Shown: one piece after another, positions 11,832 to 24,000 of the stretch
Layout: every line of letters begins with the position of its first letter
How positions within the stretch are numbered: the first letter of the stretch is position 1
Assembly (NCBI GenBank): GCA_038373885.1
Contig: JAWZYV010016927.1
Coordinates: 1 to 64,000 of the forward strand
Length of the DNA: 64,000 nucleotides
Direction of reading: 5' to 3'
Source: Cheiracanthium punctorium
Taxonomy: Eukaryota > Arthropoda > Arachnida > Araneae > Cheiracanthiidae
Position numbers and translations under genes: made by a program
The notes under the pieces: generated by a model
Told to the model about the DNA's origin: nothing
Databases searched by the model: none
Seen by the model: only the letters and a program-made list of their open reading frames with translations

Positions 11832-14800
11832 CTAAAAATGAAAGCAAGTGAATCTTGATATAGAAATTGTATTTTTCTGAATGAAAAATTTAATATATTT
11901 GATATGTGGATGTTTATCTGAGTAGCATGTACGAAACAGCCAGATCTATTTCAAAAGTGTACATCCCAATTTGTGTTATTTGTATTACCAGTACAGTGGC
12001 GGCTCCTCCATTTGAGCACATAAGCACATGAACCTCCAAAGAAAAAACTAAATAAACAAACTTATTAAGAAATTAAATATTCAAAACATATTATGCACCC
12101 TTCCAGATTTTGAGAATTTAAAACATGAGTTTTACTCTCATCCCCCCCCCCCCACACACACACACTATTATTAAATACGCTTATGGGTAACGCACTGTTT
12201 TGCAGGTTACTATCGCACAGTATTTCCTCCGCTCGCAGGTGCGAGCGTAAATGATTCCCTTCTGATTCAGTCTCTGAGAATAGAAGCGGGCAGTCCCGGC
12301 CAAGGAGGTTTAACATATGGAGGCGCCCATGTTTCCGGTTTTTGAAGCCAACGACCACGCCCCCTCTCTATCCCAGAACATCCGATATCGTCATTGGCAT
12401 GCATGTAAATTTTTAAGAACAAAACTGCTATATTTCTCATTTTTTTACTGATTGTATGTAAGTTTATCTTAAAGCCACATCTTTAGGCATAATTTTAATC
12501 TTAATTCTGTAATACTTTTACTGTTTATTTTTAAATAATCAATTATTTTTAAACACGTATTATTTACACACATATTAATTTACAGTATAGAATATACCTC
12601 GGCAGCTGCATTAAATTTGTTGATAGGAAAAGATTTGTTTCCTTCTTTAAACGAGCATATGCTTCAAAATGAAGTCATGGATAACCATCTTCTTCATCTG
12701 ATAAAATCAGGGATCGATCAATATTTACATGTGCGATATCTCTATTTTAGTAAGCGCTTAAGTAAGAATAATAAAAATGAGAAAAATGTCCGACAATTAT
12801 ATACTAAAATCATTCAGTTCAAAGGACAGTAAGGACAATTGTTAAGATATTTCACTATATTGGAAGTTTAGGAGAATAAGATTACAGTAGAACTCCAATT
12901 ATCCGAATTAATGGGGACCGGGGCCCATTCGGATAATCAAATATTCGGATAATCGGATTTTTTTAAAAAAATTGCCATTGGAGAGAATAAAAGCTACGTT
13001 TTGATATTGCACTATTTTTTTATTGAATTAAATGAAAGAAACATGAAATTTTCACATGTTTTAAATATAAATAAAATGTACTTATGTACAAGTTTAGAAA
13101 TAAAAATCATTGTTTTTTAAACATCTCCGTTAATGTAAGCTGTTTTGCGGTCTTCAACCGTTTTCGGGCAGCCAGGTCACGCATTCGCTTGACGGTGAGC
13201 AGTTGCAAGTGGTCACACTCGGGCTGACGCTCCATCCACTTCAAAGCAGTCTCGAGGCCGGCAAATGCTTCACTAGCTGATGGTCCAGCGTCTACTTCAA
13301 CATCAGCAGAAAGTTCTTCTTCCACTTCCACTTCAACATCTTCTCTCACACTTACAACAATTTCATCGTCATTGAGAATTTGAAAACCAGGGTCAGACGT
13401 GTCACAAGCCATCCACTCTCCTACATCTTCAGCACTTACTTCTGTACAACCAGGAATTTTTACAATCATTTTTCTTATTTCCTCTAGTGACAACGCATCT
13501 TCATCATCATCATCCTCTCCATATTCTTGTTTCTCATTTTCTTCAGATTCTTTTTTTTTGTTCTTCTCAGACGGTAGGCCTTTCAGTTTATTCCACGCAC
13601 GTCTTAGCGTCACTGCCGTAACCAAACTCCAAGCTTCCGCTACCATGTAACAGCAGTCCTTTAAATTTATTTTGCTATGATTTGCCAAAACCAATTCTTC
13701 ATCTTCAGCACCTTCGATCAGCAGTTTTCTCAGCAGTTGCCTTCTGTAATGGCGCTTCATTGTTTCAATAACAGACTGGTCCATGGGTTGCAGCAAACTT
13801 GTAACATTGGGAGGCAAAAACGTCGTTTTAAACTGCCCATTCTCTCTTTCCAACAGTTCTGCTGTAGGATGAGTGGGTGCGTTATCAACAATTAAAAGCA
13901 CCTTACTGCCTTCTTTTCCCACCGATTTTTGGTGCTTTTTCACTTCAGGAATAAACACTTCATCATACCATTCGGTAAACAAAGCTGCAGTCATCCAGGC
14001 CTTGGGTTGACTTTTGTAGAAGAGTGGAAGTTTTTTTACGTTTTTAAATGCTCTTGGATTTCTTGATTTTCCTATCAAAAGAGGTGGCAGTTTATGATTT
14101 CCAGTGGAGTTGGCACAGTTAAGCACTGTAACACGTTCTTTACTGACCTTATGTCCAGGGGCACTAGATTCCCTTTTAGAAGCCAAAGTGGTTTTTGGTA
14201 ATGCTTTCCAAACAAGGCCAGTTTCATCGGCATTATAAACAAACTCCGGATCATAGGATTCTGATGCAGTTTTAAATTTTTCAATAAAATTTTCAGCAGC
14301 TGCAGAGTCTGCTGAAAGCTTCTCACCAGCCAAATCTAACTCGCGTACACCATGCCTGAATTTAAAATTCCTTAGCCAGCCGTTACTAGCCTTAAAAGAT
14401 GAATAACCAAGCTTTTCTGCTAAGATTTTGGCTTTTTCATAAAGGATTGGACCTGAAATCGGATTTCCCATAGAACGTTGCTGCAAAAACCATTTAAACA
14501 CGGCATCTTCCAAATTTTTGTTGGTTGCTGTCTTCATTGTTTTCCTGGAGGAACTTCCATCTTCATTTTCAAGCACCGAAACAAAGTTTAAAAGTGTTGA
14601 CTTACTGTTTTTAATGTCAGAAATTGTTGCTTGTCCAACACCATAAATCTCAGACAACTTCTTACCCGTTACACCTTTATCGAGTTGCTCTATAATTTTC
14701 AGTTTGTCCGCTAACGATAGCACAACACGTTTTCTTTTCGAAGCCATGGTATAAAAACAATACAGTATTGTACACGCACAAACAAAAGTACATAAGCCGT

Positions 14801-17800
14801 AGCGAAAGAGTAGCGTCCTCGAGCAAGGTCAATAGCACACTGGCTAATCAAAACAAACAATGACAGGTGCGCCGTGACTGCAATGCGCCGGAACTTGTCT
14901 TAACTTGCCGTTGTGCCTACACTGACTTCGCGGGGGGAAGTCAGTGTAGGAATCCAGAATCCATCAATATTTTTCTCACATCATCATTTTTTTCTCTCTC
15001 TGTTCGCATAGGCTGTGGCATTTTTTATTTATTGTTGATTTTAGAAAGCCCCGGTTTTCCCACATCAAAGGGCGCCGCTATGTTCGGGGGACCGCCCTTT
15101 TAAAAACGAGTGTTCTTTGAAGGGATATAACGCGTTCGAAAATACAGTAATCGGTTTATTTAACGAAGGCATAATTGCAAAGGGTTTAGTATGTATTATA
15201 TTTATTACTGTTTATATGTATGTTGAAAATGAGAGAAGAAAACTATTTTCAAAGAAAAGAGCTTTTAATTAATTAAATGAAAAAGCAACACGTCCGTTTG
15301 CATGTTAAGACTACTTACAAGTGCTGCACATTAGTGCGTTATCGCTGTGCGCCTACACTAGCTTCGCGGAGGGAAGGTCGCTCCGTCTTAATTTTCTTCT
15401 GAAATTCTAAAAGCGATTCGGATAATCGGCGATTCGGTTAGTCGGAGTTCGGATAATTGGAGTTCTACTGTACTTATGTGCAATGTATATAGAGCTTTAA
15501 GCTCCTTAATTGTTGTATGTTTTATTAAATAACAAAACTTAACACGTGATGAAAAGTCGTCTTTTAATTTTTGATCTGTTTTAAACCTTAAACCAGACAA
15601 CCCTGCTTCTTAGATTTAAATTAGTTTCCAGAAATAAATTGCTATTTCATGATTCATATGTTTTGGGAGAAAACATGCAAAGTTTTCATTACAAAGTTCA
15701 CTAGTGAATAAAAGTCTTTGAAAATCAAAAATATATAGTTCTTTAAAATCAATAATAGTCCTTAAAATTTTAAATGTAATTTGGCTAGCTACTACATTTT
15801 ATTTGAAGCCTTATCCTTTTTTCCCCTCTACTAAATGAAGTAAACAGTATTGATGGAAATTATTCAACTTTCACATTTCTTTCATTATCTTAAACGGTTT
15901 GTCAGTGCAAAATATTATTATGATAAATGACCTAAGAAGGTTAGGGATAGACGCGAGACATCTCGCATCGTCTCCCGAGACGAGACAGAGCCTTGTCTCG
16001 CTCGAGATTTCTCGCCTCGCATAAATTTACAAAGTTTTCATCAAAATGGATGAATACGTATGTAATTAAATCTTATGGATATTTCATATTTTTCTCTTAA
16101 AAAATTAATATTTCTAAATAGAATGTTTCATCTGTTATTAAAAAAATGCCTCTTTCACCGTAAGCCGAGATATGCGAACGCAAATGAATGATCTACAGGA
16201 GCGATTACGCAAATACAACGCTGGGTATCAGCGGAGCATTCAAAGGTCCATGTTGAGAAGCAAGCCTGGTCACAAGTCTTCTCTGTTGTCTCTTCTTTTT
16301 GATGGTGTGAATGAGCAGGTTAAACCCGGGTTCCCGATTAAATGTGAAACCCATACCTTGCACTCTAAAACGAGAGGTGTGTGTATGGGGGGGTAGGGGT
16401 AAGTAGGCTTTATTATAAATATCTCGTCTCCATTGAAACTTTTTATGAATTTACTATTCTGTACATTGGGGTCGCTTAATTAGCTTAAAATTTTATTTGC
16501 GGACGATGGCCTGAGTTCTGCATCATTTCTAACAAAATTAAAAGCTTTATATAATTTCAAAAACAAATAAAACTTCAATCAACCATGCATATTACATTTA
16601 CGCAATTTCGGAAGTAAATAAATAAAAATAAATATTTTTTCGGTGTCTTGTCCCATTATATATATATGGATTAAATCTGAATTTATTATTACTTCAAATG
16701 CACAGATCACTTAATATGGTAATTAATGTATGTACTAATATTCTAATATCTAACTAATTGTTATTATTAATATTATTTTCCCATAAAATAGTAGTAAGTT
16801 ACTAAAAATATGATAGCAAAATTGCAGCTCATAATTTTGCGAGACTCGCGAGACGCCTCGTGATAGAAAATTTCTCTGCGAGACGAGAGAGACAGTCCTG
16901 TTTCTCGTCTCGCATGTCTCAAAAGAAGGTTGAAGTGTAATAATTGTTTCCTCGTGTCTAAAGAAGATAATGTTCTCTCACTGTTTGCAAATACCTCATA
17001 TATCTTATTTAACATATTTGAAATTGCATTCTTACTTCTAATACCTGTAATATGACTTAAAACTATTTTTAATATAATGTGAGCAATTTAATAATTTAGG
17101 TTGATGTAATAAAACTTATTTTTACCCATGTAACAACAGAAATATCTTCCTGGAAATATAAAAATAAATTTTTTATTATAATAAAACAATTATCGTGAAA
17201 AAATATAAACAGTTTTGCAAAGTATAGTATAATCCTAAGAATAACTGTTTTTTGTTTCACTTGATGTTTAAAACGCAGTGCACGAAAATAAATTTGAAAT
17301 TATGCAATAAAAAACAAGTTAATACGTGTAAACAATCTTCCATAAACGTAAAATGAATAAAAAATTTGGTTAGTAACTTTTAAATTATTTTTATTAACAC
17401 TTTCCGGAACTCGTTTTTAAATGCTTCGCTATGCGTTCTTCAATCTTCTGGGCAAGAGAGGGGGCGTGGCATGGCTTCACTTTCCTAGCACTGCGGAGCG
17501 CAGCATGGGCGCCTCCATATGTTAAACCTCCTTGGTCCCGGCAGATGTAAGGCTGAATGCTGATATCATTCCATTCCCACATTTTCACTGTGCACACGGA
17601 GCACTTTTTGTGGTTATCGCACTTCCGGATTCCCCCTTGGTTTGTTATATGTTATGTCGGATAGTCATGTTTTTATAGGTTCATTATCTTATTATTTTCT
17701 TTATCATTTTTTCACTAAATATTTCTTACAAACTAGTGTAATTAATTAAGATGGGAGTAAAATAAGTAAAATAAGTATCAATATTACCCTTTGAAGAGTA

Positions 17801-20800
17801 ATTGAAATAAAATTAATCAAGATACCTTTGCTAAAACTTACGTTGCTGATGAAATGTAAGACCCAAGATTACTTGTGTTCTTTCAGTTGCATGCATTGTT
17901 TTCCTTTTACTGCTGGAAATGCAAATATGTTTCAACGTGTAAGTTGCATCGTATCTGCATACTGAATTTACGAACTTTATTTTGTGAACCTCCATTTAAA
18001 TAACCCACGAGCCGCCTTTGTTACCAGATGTCAAATGTTTCCTAAGTATTAGACATTCTGTATATTTTTGCTTATAAGCCTCGGTATTTCATATTTTTTT
18101 CTGAATCTAAGTTACTGGGTTAGAGCTATGTAAATCGTATTCACGTGACTTTACACGTAGATCAACTGAACTGAATGGAACCACCGTGTTCAAATTTTTC
18201 CATTATTTGTCTTCATACTGATCCCCCCCCCCCAAAAAAAAAAAAAAAAAAAATTGAAATTTTCCGTTGAAATGATCTAGAATCATTTCATAATATAGTT
18301 AGAAAATGAAATCGACGGTTTAATAAATTCAATGCAATGAGTATGTATGTAATTCGTAATGGCCGCTTATTTTATGCTGTGGTAAGCTGAATTTTCATCC
18401 GAATACTACTTACACCATCAGAAAGTTCAGACAATTGCTTTCTCGAATGCAATCAAAATTTGAAATTAATACCATTTTCCCCATTCATAATACTGAATAT
18501 CACCAATTGAAGTTTACTGTGAGAAATTTGTTTATGATTGCCTTCAAATACCTTGACCCATGGCTTTCGGTGTCGTGCTCGTAGCGTACGTGCTCATAGC
18601 GTATACCCCACTAAGGGTGCTCGTAGCGTACATCTCCCCCGCCACCTGTTTCCGTTTTCACCTCAGCAAATCGACTAAATGTAGACCTACTTTAGTGGCG
18701 GCCATTTTAGTCCACAAAATCGTAGTTTAGAAAACAATAATATATGGGGGGAAAAAAACACCTTCTTTAGCAAGAAAATTGAGTTGCTGGTCATCCTATT
18801 GAAAGCAATTTGGATTTTGGACATACTGATCGTTTAACGTTGTTGTTCTTTTGTTTAAAGGTGTGTAAGCAATCTGTGTATATAATGTATTATACTATAA
18901 ACCTCTTAAAATGATAAAAAAGCATCATTTTAAAATATATTGCTACTTTGTCATACTAATGTTTATTAATTATTAATACTGTTCAAGGGCGCACCCAGGA
19001 TTTTGGTTTAAGGGGGGCTAGAGCTACAAATACTTTATTGAAAAACAGTATTTTGAATTCAGTTATAGTGACTTCGATTATAGTTATAACTCCCTTATAA
19101 CGTCAAAATTTTCTGTATCAATTGCCCGTAGAACACAAGCCCACTATCAACATACCAACGTAAGTCATAAACAATTATCTGATATTTTCATTGAAACTGT
19201 AACCAAAAATTACTGTATTAAACACTATTCTAAAAAATTACTGTTGTACACGTGTCACACTAACTGCAAATATTTAAAAACCAACATCCTTTTTAAAGGT
19301 ATTTTAAGACAATTTTAAAAACATTTAAAGACAATTTTTAAAACATAAAATATTTTAATTCTTTTGTATCAATGTTCGAAGCTTTACAGATCTAAATCTT
19401 CGGGGGAGGGGGTTTAGGGGGGTTCAGATCTAAATCTTCGGGTCGTTTTGGGGGGCTTTATTCCCCATAGCCCCCTCCGTGGGTGCGCCTAGGATACTTT
19501 TAATTATTACTTTATTAATTATTCAGTTGTTACTCCGTTAATTGCATTTGTTAAACAAGTTATTATAAAATGATTAATATATTCATAATTTTTTTAAAGA
19601 ATTAATATGATATCCTATCATCCCTTCCTTGGTACTTGAAAGAGTTTGCCACTGCACCGATATTAACAAGTATTTAAAATTTTTGTAATGTACCGCCTGA
19701 GACTTTCATGAATCTAATAATACGCAATTGTCTTGTGGGTTATGTGAAAAAATATATATATAACCCATTTGTGCCTAGATTATTTTGCAACTTTCTTCGA
19801 TTTTTGCTAATGCCAGCAATAATAGATAAATTTCTGACATAAATTACTTGAACAAGGGATGATTTCTTTTAAAATCATTATGCATAAAAATTGAAAGTTC
19901 AACATCTTATTGGGTCATGTTGAAATATTTTGTGGAGTTGAGGTTCGATACTCGTGAATAGAGTGTAAGAAAAATAGATGACGTTTTCGACTGATAGCGA
20001 AAATGCCGTCCCAAAAAAGTGACACTAAGGCATAAATGGGTAAATGAATTGTGAGGTAACTAATGTTTTTTTTCTAAGACCTTTCCCTCTCCTCATTCAT
20101 ACTGCAAGAACACTTTTCTTTTCTTTTCTTTTTTTTTCTTTTTTTTAGGGGGGGGGGTCTGAGATACCTTTTGTTTTACTTTAATGTTTTATAGCCAGCA
20201 CAGTTTTTAATATTTGAAGCTCTATTCAGGATTATACGGGTTAGGACCCCTAGAAAGTCCCCCACGGAGGGCATTCCCACCCCTCGGCCTAGAGCAATCG
20301 CGTAGCTAATCGGCCGTCGTCCCACAAACCAAAACTATCCAGGATTCGAACATGCTAAAAGAAATTCTGAAATATACACCGCCAAATACATTTTTTTATT
20401 TTAAACACTTCATTATAGTAATTGGGAATCGGCCGCAAAACAGTTCCTTAAATAAAAACAAAATTTACAATGACTATTTGCTTGACTTGATTTAAACCTC
20501 ACCTTATTCGTTGAAAATAAATAGTAGTAATGAAATCTACGATTCTGTGGACTGAAATGGCCGCTACTAAAGTAGATCTATATTAAGCCGGATTTGCCTT
20601 TTTATTTCTTCTTTTCAATTATTACTGTGGTGCAAACAGGTGGCGGAGATGATGTACGCTACGAGCACCATATGCACGCTATGAGCACCCTTGATGGGGT
20701 GTACGCTATGAGCACGTACGCTACGAGCACGGAACCTGGCTTTCATTTGTATCATCTCTGTGCATACTAAAATATTAGAATCTATAAATACATCTTTGAA

Positions 20801-21031
20801 ATCAAGTGTACAAGTCCGAAAATGCATGTATCAGGAAATCAAAGAAAAAACAGCAAAAAATCTGTTACTGCTGCAAATAATTCCTAATTTTGGTGATTTT
20901 CGGAGATTTTAATTGTATTGTATTCGAAAAATATTATTATTACTGACATGTTATTATAGTAATTGCTTGGTTCGTTGACATGGTTTGTCAATGAACTAAA
21001 CCTTAATGGATACAGCGAACGACGCAGATAG

Positions 21032-21062
<31 letters not shown>

Positions 21063-24000
21063 CCGAATATATGTGAGTATGAGAGGGGGGGATATGTGTG
21101 CATATACATTCAAATAAATTATAAACGTTGAAAAATAAATATTAGATTGAAAAGTATTTGAATAACCATTAAAATGTGTTGTTTTCGTTGATATGTTTTA
21201 TGAATTATTAAATAAATTATTTTATATACCTGCGTCTCCGCTAAAGTCAGAAATATGCAGTGTGTATTTATGAATTTCGTCATCAATCCAAAACTTGTCA
21301 TACAAAGCATACCTCTTGTTTCCTTCTACATCTTCCAAGTCAAATCTTGCGGAATAAAATTTCTGATTTGATAAGGCAAATATATTGTCATTTCCTGAAA
21401 GAAGTTCAAAACATAGCAATTTTCATTTGCGTCTACGTGTGAAACGTCATTATTATTCGTTTTTTAAAAACTAATTTTCTTTAATAATAAATATATTGCA
21501 TGTTTTCGTAGTGATAAAATATGTGTATTCTTACTCATACAACAAAAATAGGAAATAACAATTAAATTCCTAAAGAGATCCCAAAATTAATAACTACACA
21601 ATAGAGCACTTTGCGTTATTTAAAAATTATAAATGTGATAGACTGCTTTCATCTTCCTAAAATACTTTTTTATCCGCATATCGTTCTGTTTTCGAGATAG
21701 GAATGCTTACTCTGCAGTTTTCCACCAGGTAGAGCCGTAGGTGACTTCATTCATTAGCGCATGACAATTTATTATAGCTTGACACCCACTTTAATAAATA
21801 CAGCGGAACCTGCTAAAGTGACCACCTTGGTAAAAAGACCACCAGTCTAGAGTGAATACTTTTATGAAATTTCATTGTAACTCACAAAAAAAAAGTATGG
21901 GGGAAATATCCTGTAAAGTGACCACCTGCGAAAACTGTATAGTGACCAGATATTCTGTCAAATTTAAGTTTTTCAACCTGTCAAATGTGACCACTTTCCA
22001 CTATTAACTGCTTCTTAAATATAAAACACATTCAGATAATACAGAATGCTATATCCCTTTCCAGTACTTTAACACAAGATTTGATCTTAACACTGATTTT
22101 CTCTTCTGTAACACTTGTTCTCAATAGATGAAAAAAAAATAGATAAATAAATTAAAAAGGAAAACTTGTTTTAGTCTAGATTCTTTTATATCTCTGTTGA
22201 TGCTAAAATTGATTCAGCGTGGTTTCCTGTAAGAGGTGTGGGATGCAGTTATCATATATTTACAATTACTTTTGATGAAGTTAATCAACAAATTTATGAG
22301 TACTTCTGATTTCCCTTTACCTATTCTAAATGTAATACTCTTGCCATTTTAAATCTCCCATCTGTCAATAATGCTATTTAACTGTTTCTTAATTTACTTT
22401 GGTTTTAGCCTTTGTAATGCATTTTGTTGGCGTCTGTAGTCTGTGAATATATTTAATTTTTTTCCTTTCCCACAGGATTACAATAATTTTGTCTAGGCTA
22501 CAAAAACTATATTCTGATCACCCCTGTGGCGGGTCACATTTAAAATTTGCCAAACATCTATAAAGACTAACATTTCTTTACATTCTTTCAACCTGGCGAT
22601 TTATTTGGCGACCGGCCCTTTTAGAACTTTGCTGTTACAGTACAGTGTGTTATCTAAACAATGCGTTCTTGATGTACACTAGTGAAAATTCTATCATGAA
22701 CTATATTTATGCAAACATGAAAACAACCCAAACATTCAAACTGTACTTTCAGTGGCGGATTAATGAAAGTTTGTCGGAGGGGCGATTTGTTAGAAGATTG
22801 ACATATACATCCATTTTATGGAAGTAAAATAGGATTTTTTACATTAATTTCTTTTTTCTTGGGGGGGGGGTCACCCCTCTGCCCCCTTTAATACGCCCTT
22901 GTGTACTTTAGTAATATGTCAAGCTGCAAAATGGAAATTTATATTTTTTATTCATATTTATTATTTTTTATTATTCATTGTGACCAAGAAGTATTAAAAT
23001 ACATATTGAAAACTAAGTATAAGGAAGTCGCACACAATTTGTATGCAATGTGCTTTTTAATGTTTCAGTATTTTACTCCCTACATTCCTCTTTTTCGTTC
23101 ATGGATATTTATTGATTTTGAGATCTTGTTATAAATAAACTATAGAGTGTTTGTGCAAGTGCTATTTGAATTTTAAGCATAAACAAATTTATCAAAGTGC
23201 TACCTTTGTAAAGTGATCACCTGTATAAGGTGAGCAGTTTTGTCGTTCCCGAGGGTGGTCACATTAGGCAGGTTCCACTGTATAGCAGCAGCCGTTCCAA
23301 AGTTAAGAGGGTGACAAGGGAAGTTCAGTGGGAATAATAAATACATGTTGTACATTCACTAAAATTGAGAAGAATATATTTATGATTTCCAGTTTACTAG
23401 TAGAAAATGCTTTAATTGTACCCTTGTAAAGATGTTATTAATCTGTAAATAATATTAGGAATTCGTGTTGATTAAATGGGATCCAGTCCTGTAAAATACT
23501 CAATGTGCAACTTTGTTTAGTATGCAGTTTATTTCAGTCCACGAAATAATAACGAATGTAAAAATAATAAGACCAAAAGAAAATATTTAATGATATTTTG
23601 AATGACTGATATAATTCTTAAACCAATAATAAAACAACTCATAAAACTGCGCAGGTATGAGGGAAGCAAACAAAACATTTTAGTAAATTCATGGGTTTCC
23701 TTGCGCAACTGGAATCATTTACTTTATTGTGATGAAAATTTAAAAGAACGTCAATCTGAAAATATCCGGAATTTCTGGGATAAAATATGAAAGTTTAAGT
23801 GTTGTATTTTTATTTGATTTTTACTATATTATTTCAGTTATAGAAAACTTAAATTTTGATACGGGATCAGAATATTAAAGTTTTGAAGCACATATTAAAA
23901 ATAATGGTGGATTCCTACTTTAAGACCCCCACTCTCGCCGACGCGACGATAAATATTGATATACAGTTGCCATTACGATTTTTTGTATTTATAAATGCAG

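Larger units (their letters stand above)
12885..15470 (-). mobile_element. pogo/Tigger transposon, apparently complete
   Basis: The element spans 2586 bp, is flanked by TA on both sides, and has inverted repeats of about 23 bp starting CAGTAGAACTCCAATTATCC. It carries one long intact transposase gene on the minus strand. The structure is that of an autonomous pogo/Tigger element (Tc1/mariner group), and it is nested in the 12300-17535 element. Confidence 0.92.
12300..17535. mobile_element. 5.2 kb TIR transposon inserted in intron 4 of copy 2
   Basis: Perfect inverted termini of 32 bp begin CCAAGGAGGTTTAACATATG. Similarity continues inwards, with CCACGCCCCCTCTCT shared by both subterminal regions. 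The flanks carry a 6-bp duplication TCCCGG (12294-12299 and 17536-17541), and copy 3 shows the uninterrupted site CAGTCCCGGCAGATG near 53937. The body contains a pogo/Tigger transposon and a hAT-like element as later insertions. After removing them about 1.7 kb remains, with no transposase I can recognise. The superfamily is unassigned. Six-base duplications are uncommon among DNA transposons. Confidence 0.85.
18569..20736. mobile_element. 2.2 kb element with 170-bp TIRs and repeated GTGCTCGTAGCG motif
   Basis: An 8-bp duplication TGGCTTTC flanks the element (18561-18568, 20737-20744), and copy 3 has the empty site GTGGCTGTCATTTG near 54958. Each inverted repeat starts GGT and contains three to four copies of GTGCTCRTAGCGTAC at about 18-30 bp spacing, then GCCACCTGTTT, then a conserved segment with ACTTTAGTRGCGGCCATTT. 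No transposase is present. Two smaller elements are nested inside (18985-19492, 19764-20040). Eight-base duplications and GG ends fit Merlin or hAT-like families, but I cannot assign it. Confidence 0.8.

Noticed and set aside
13399..14326. Several 70-85 residue frames over the transposase gene
   Set aside because: They are shadows of the 546-codon transposase in other frames or on the opposite strand.
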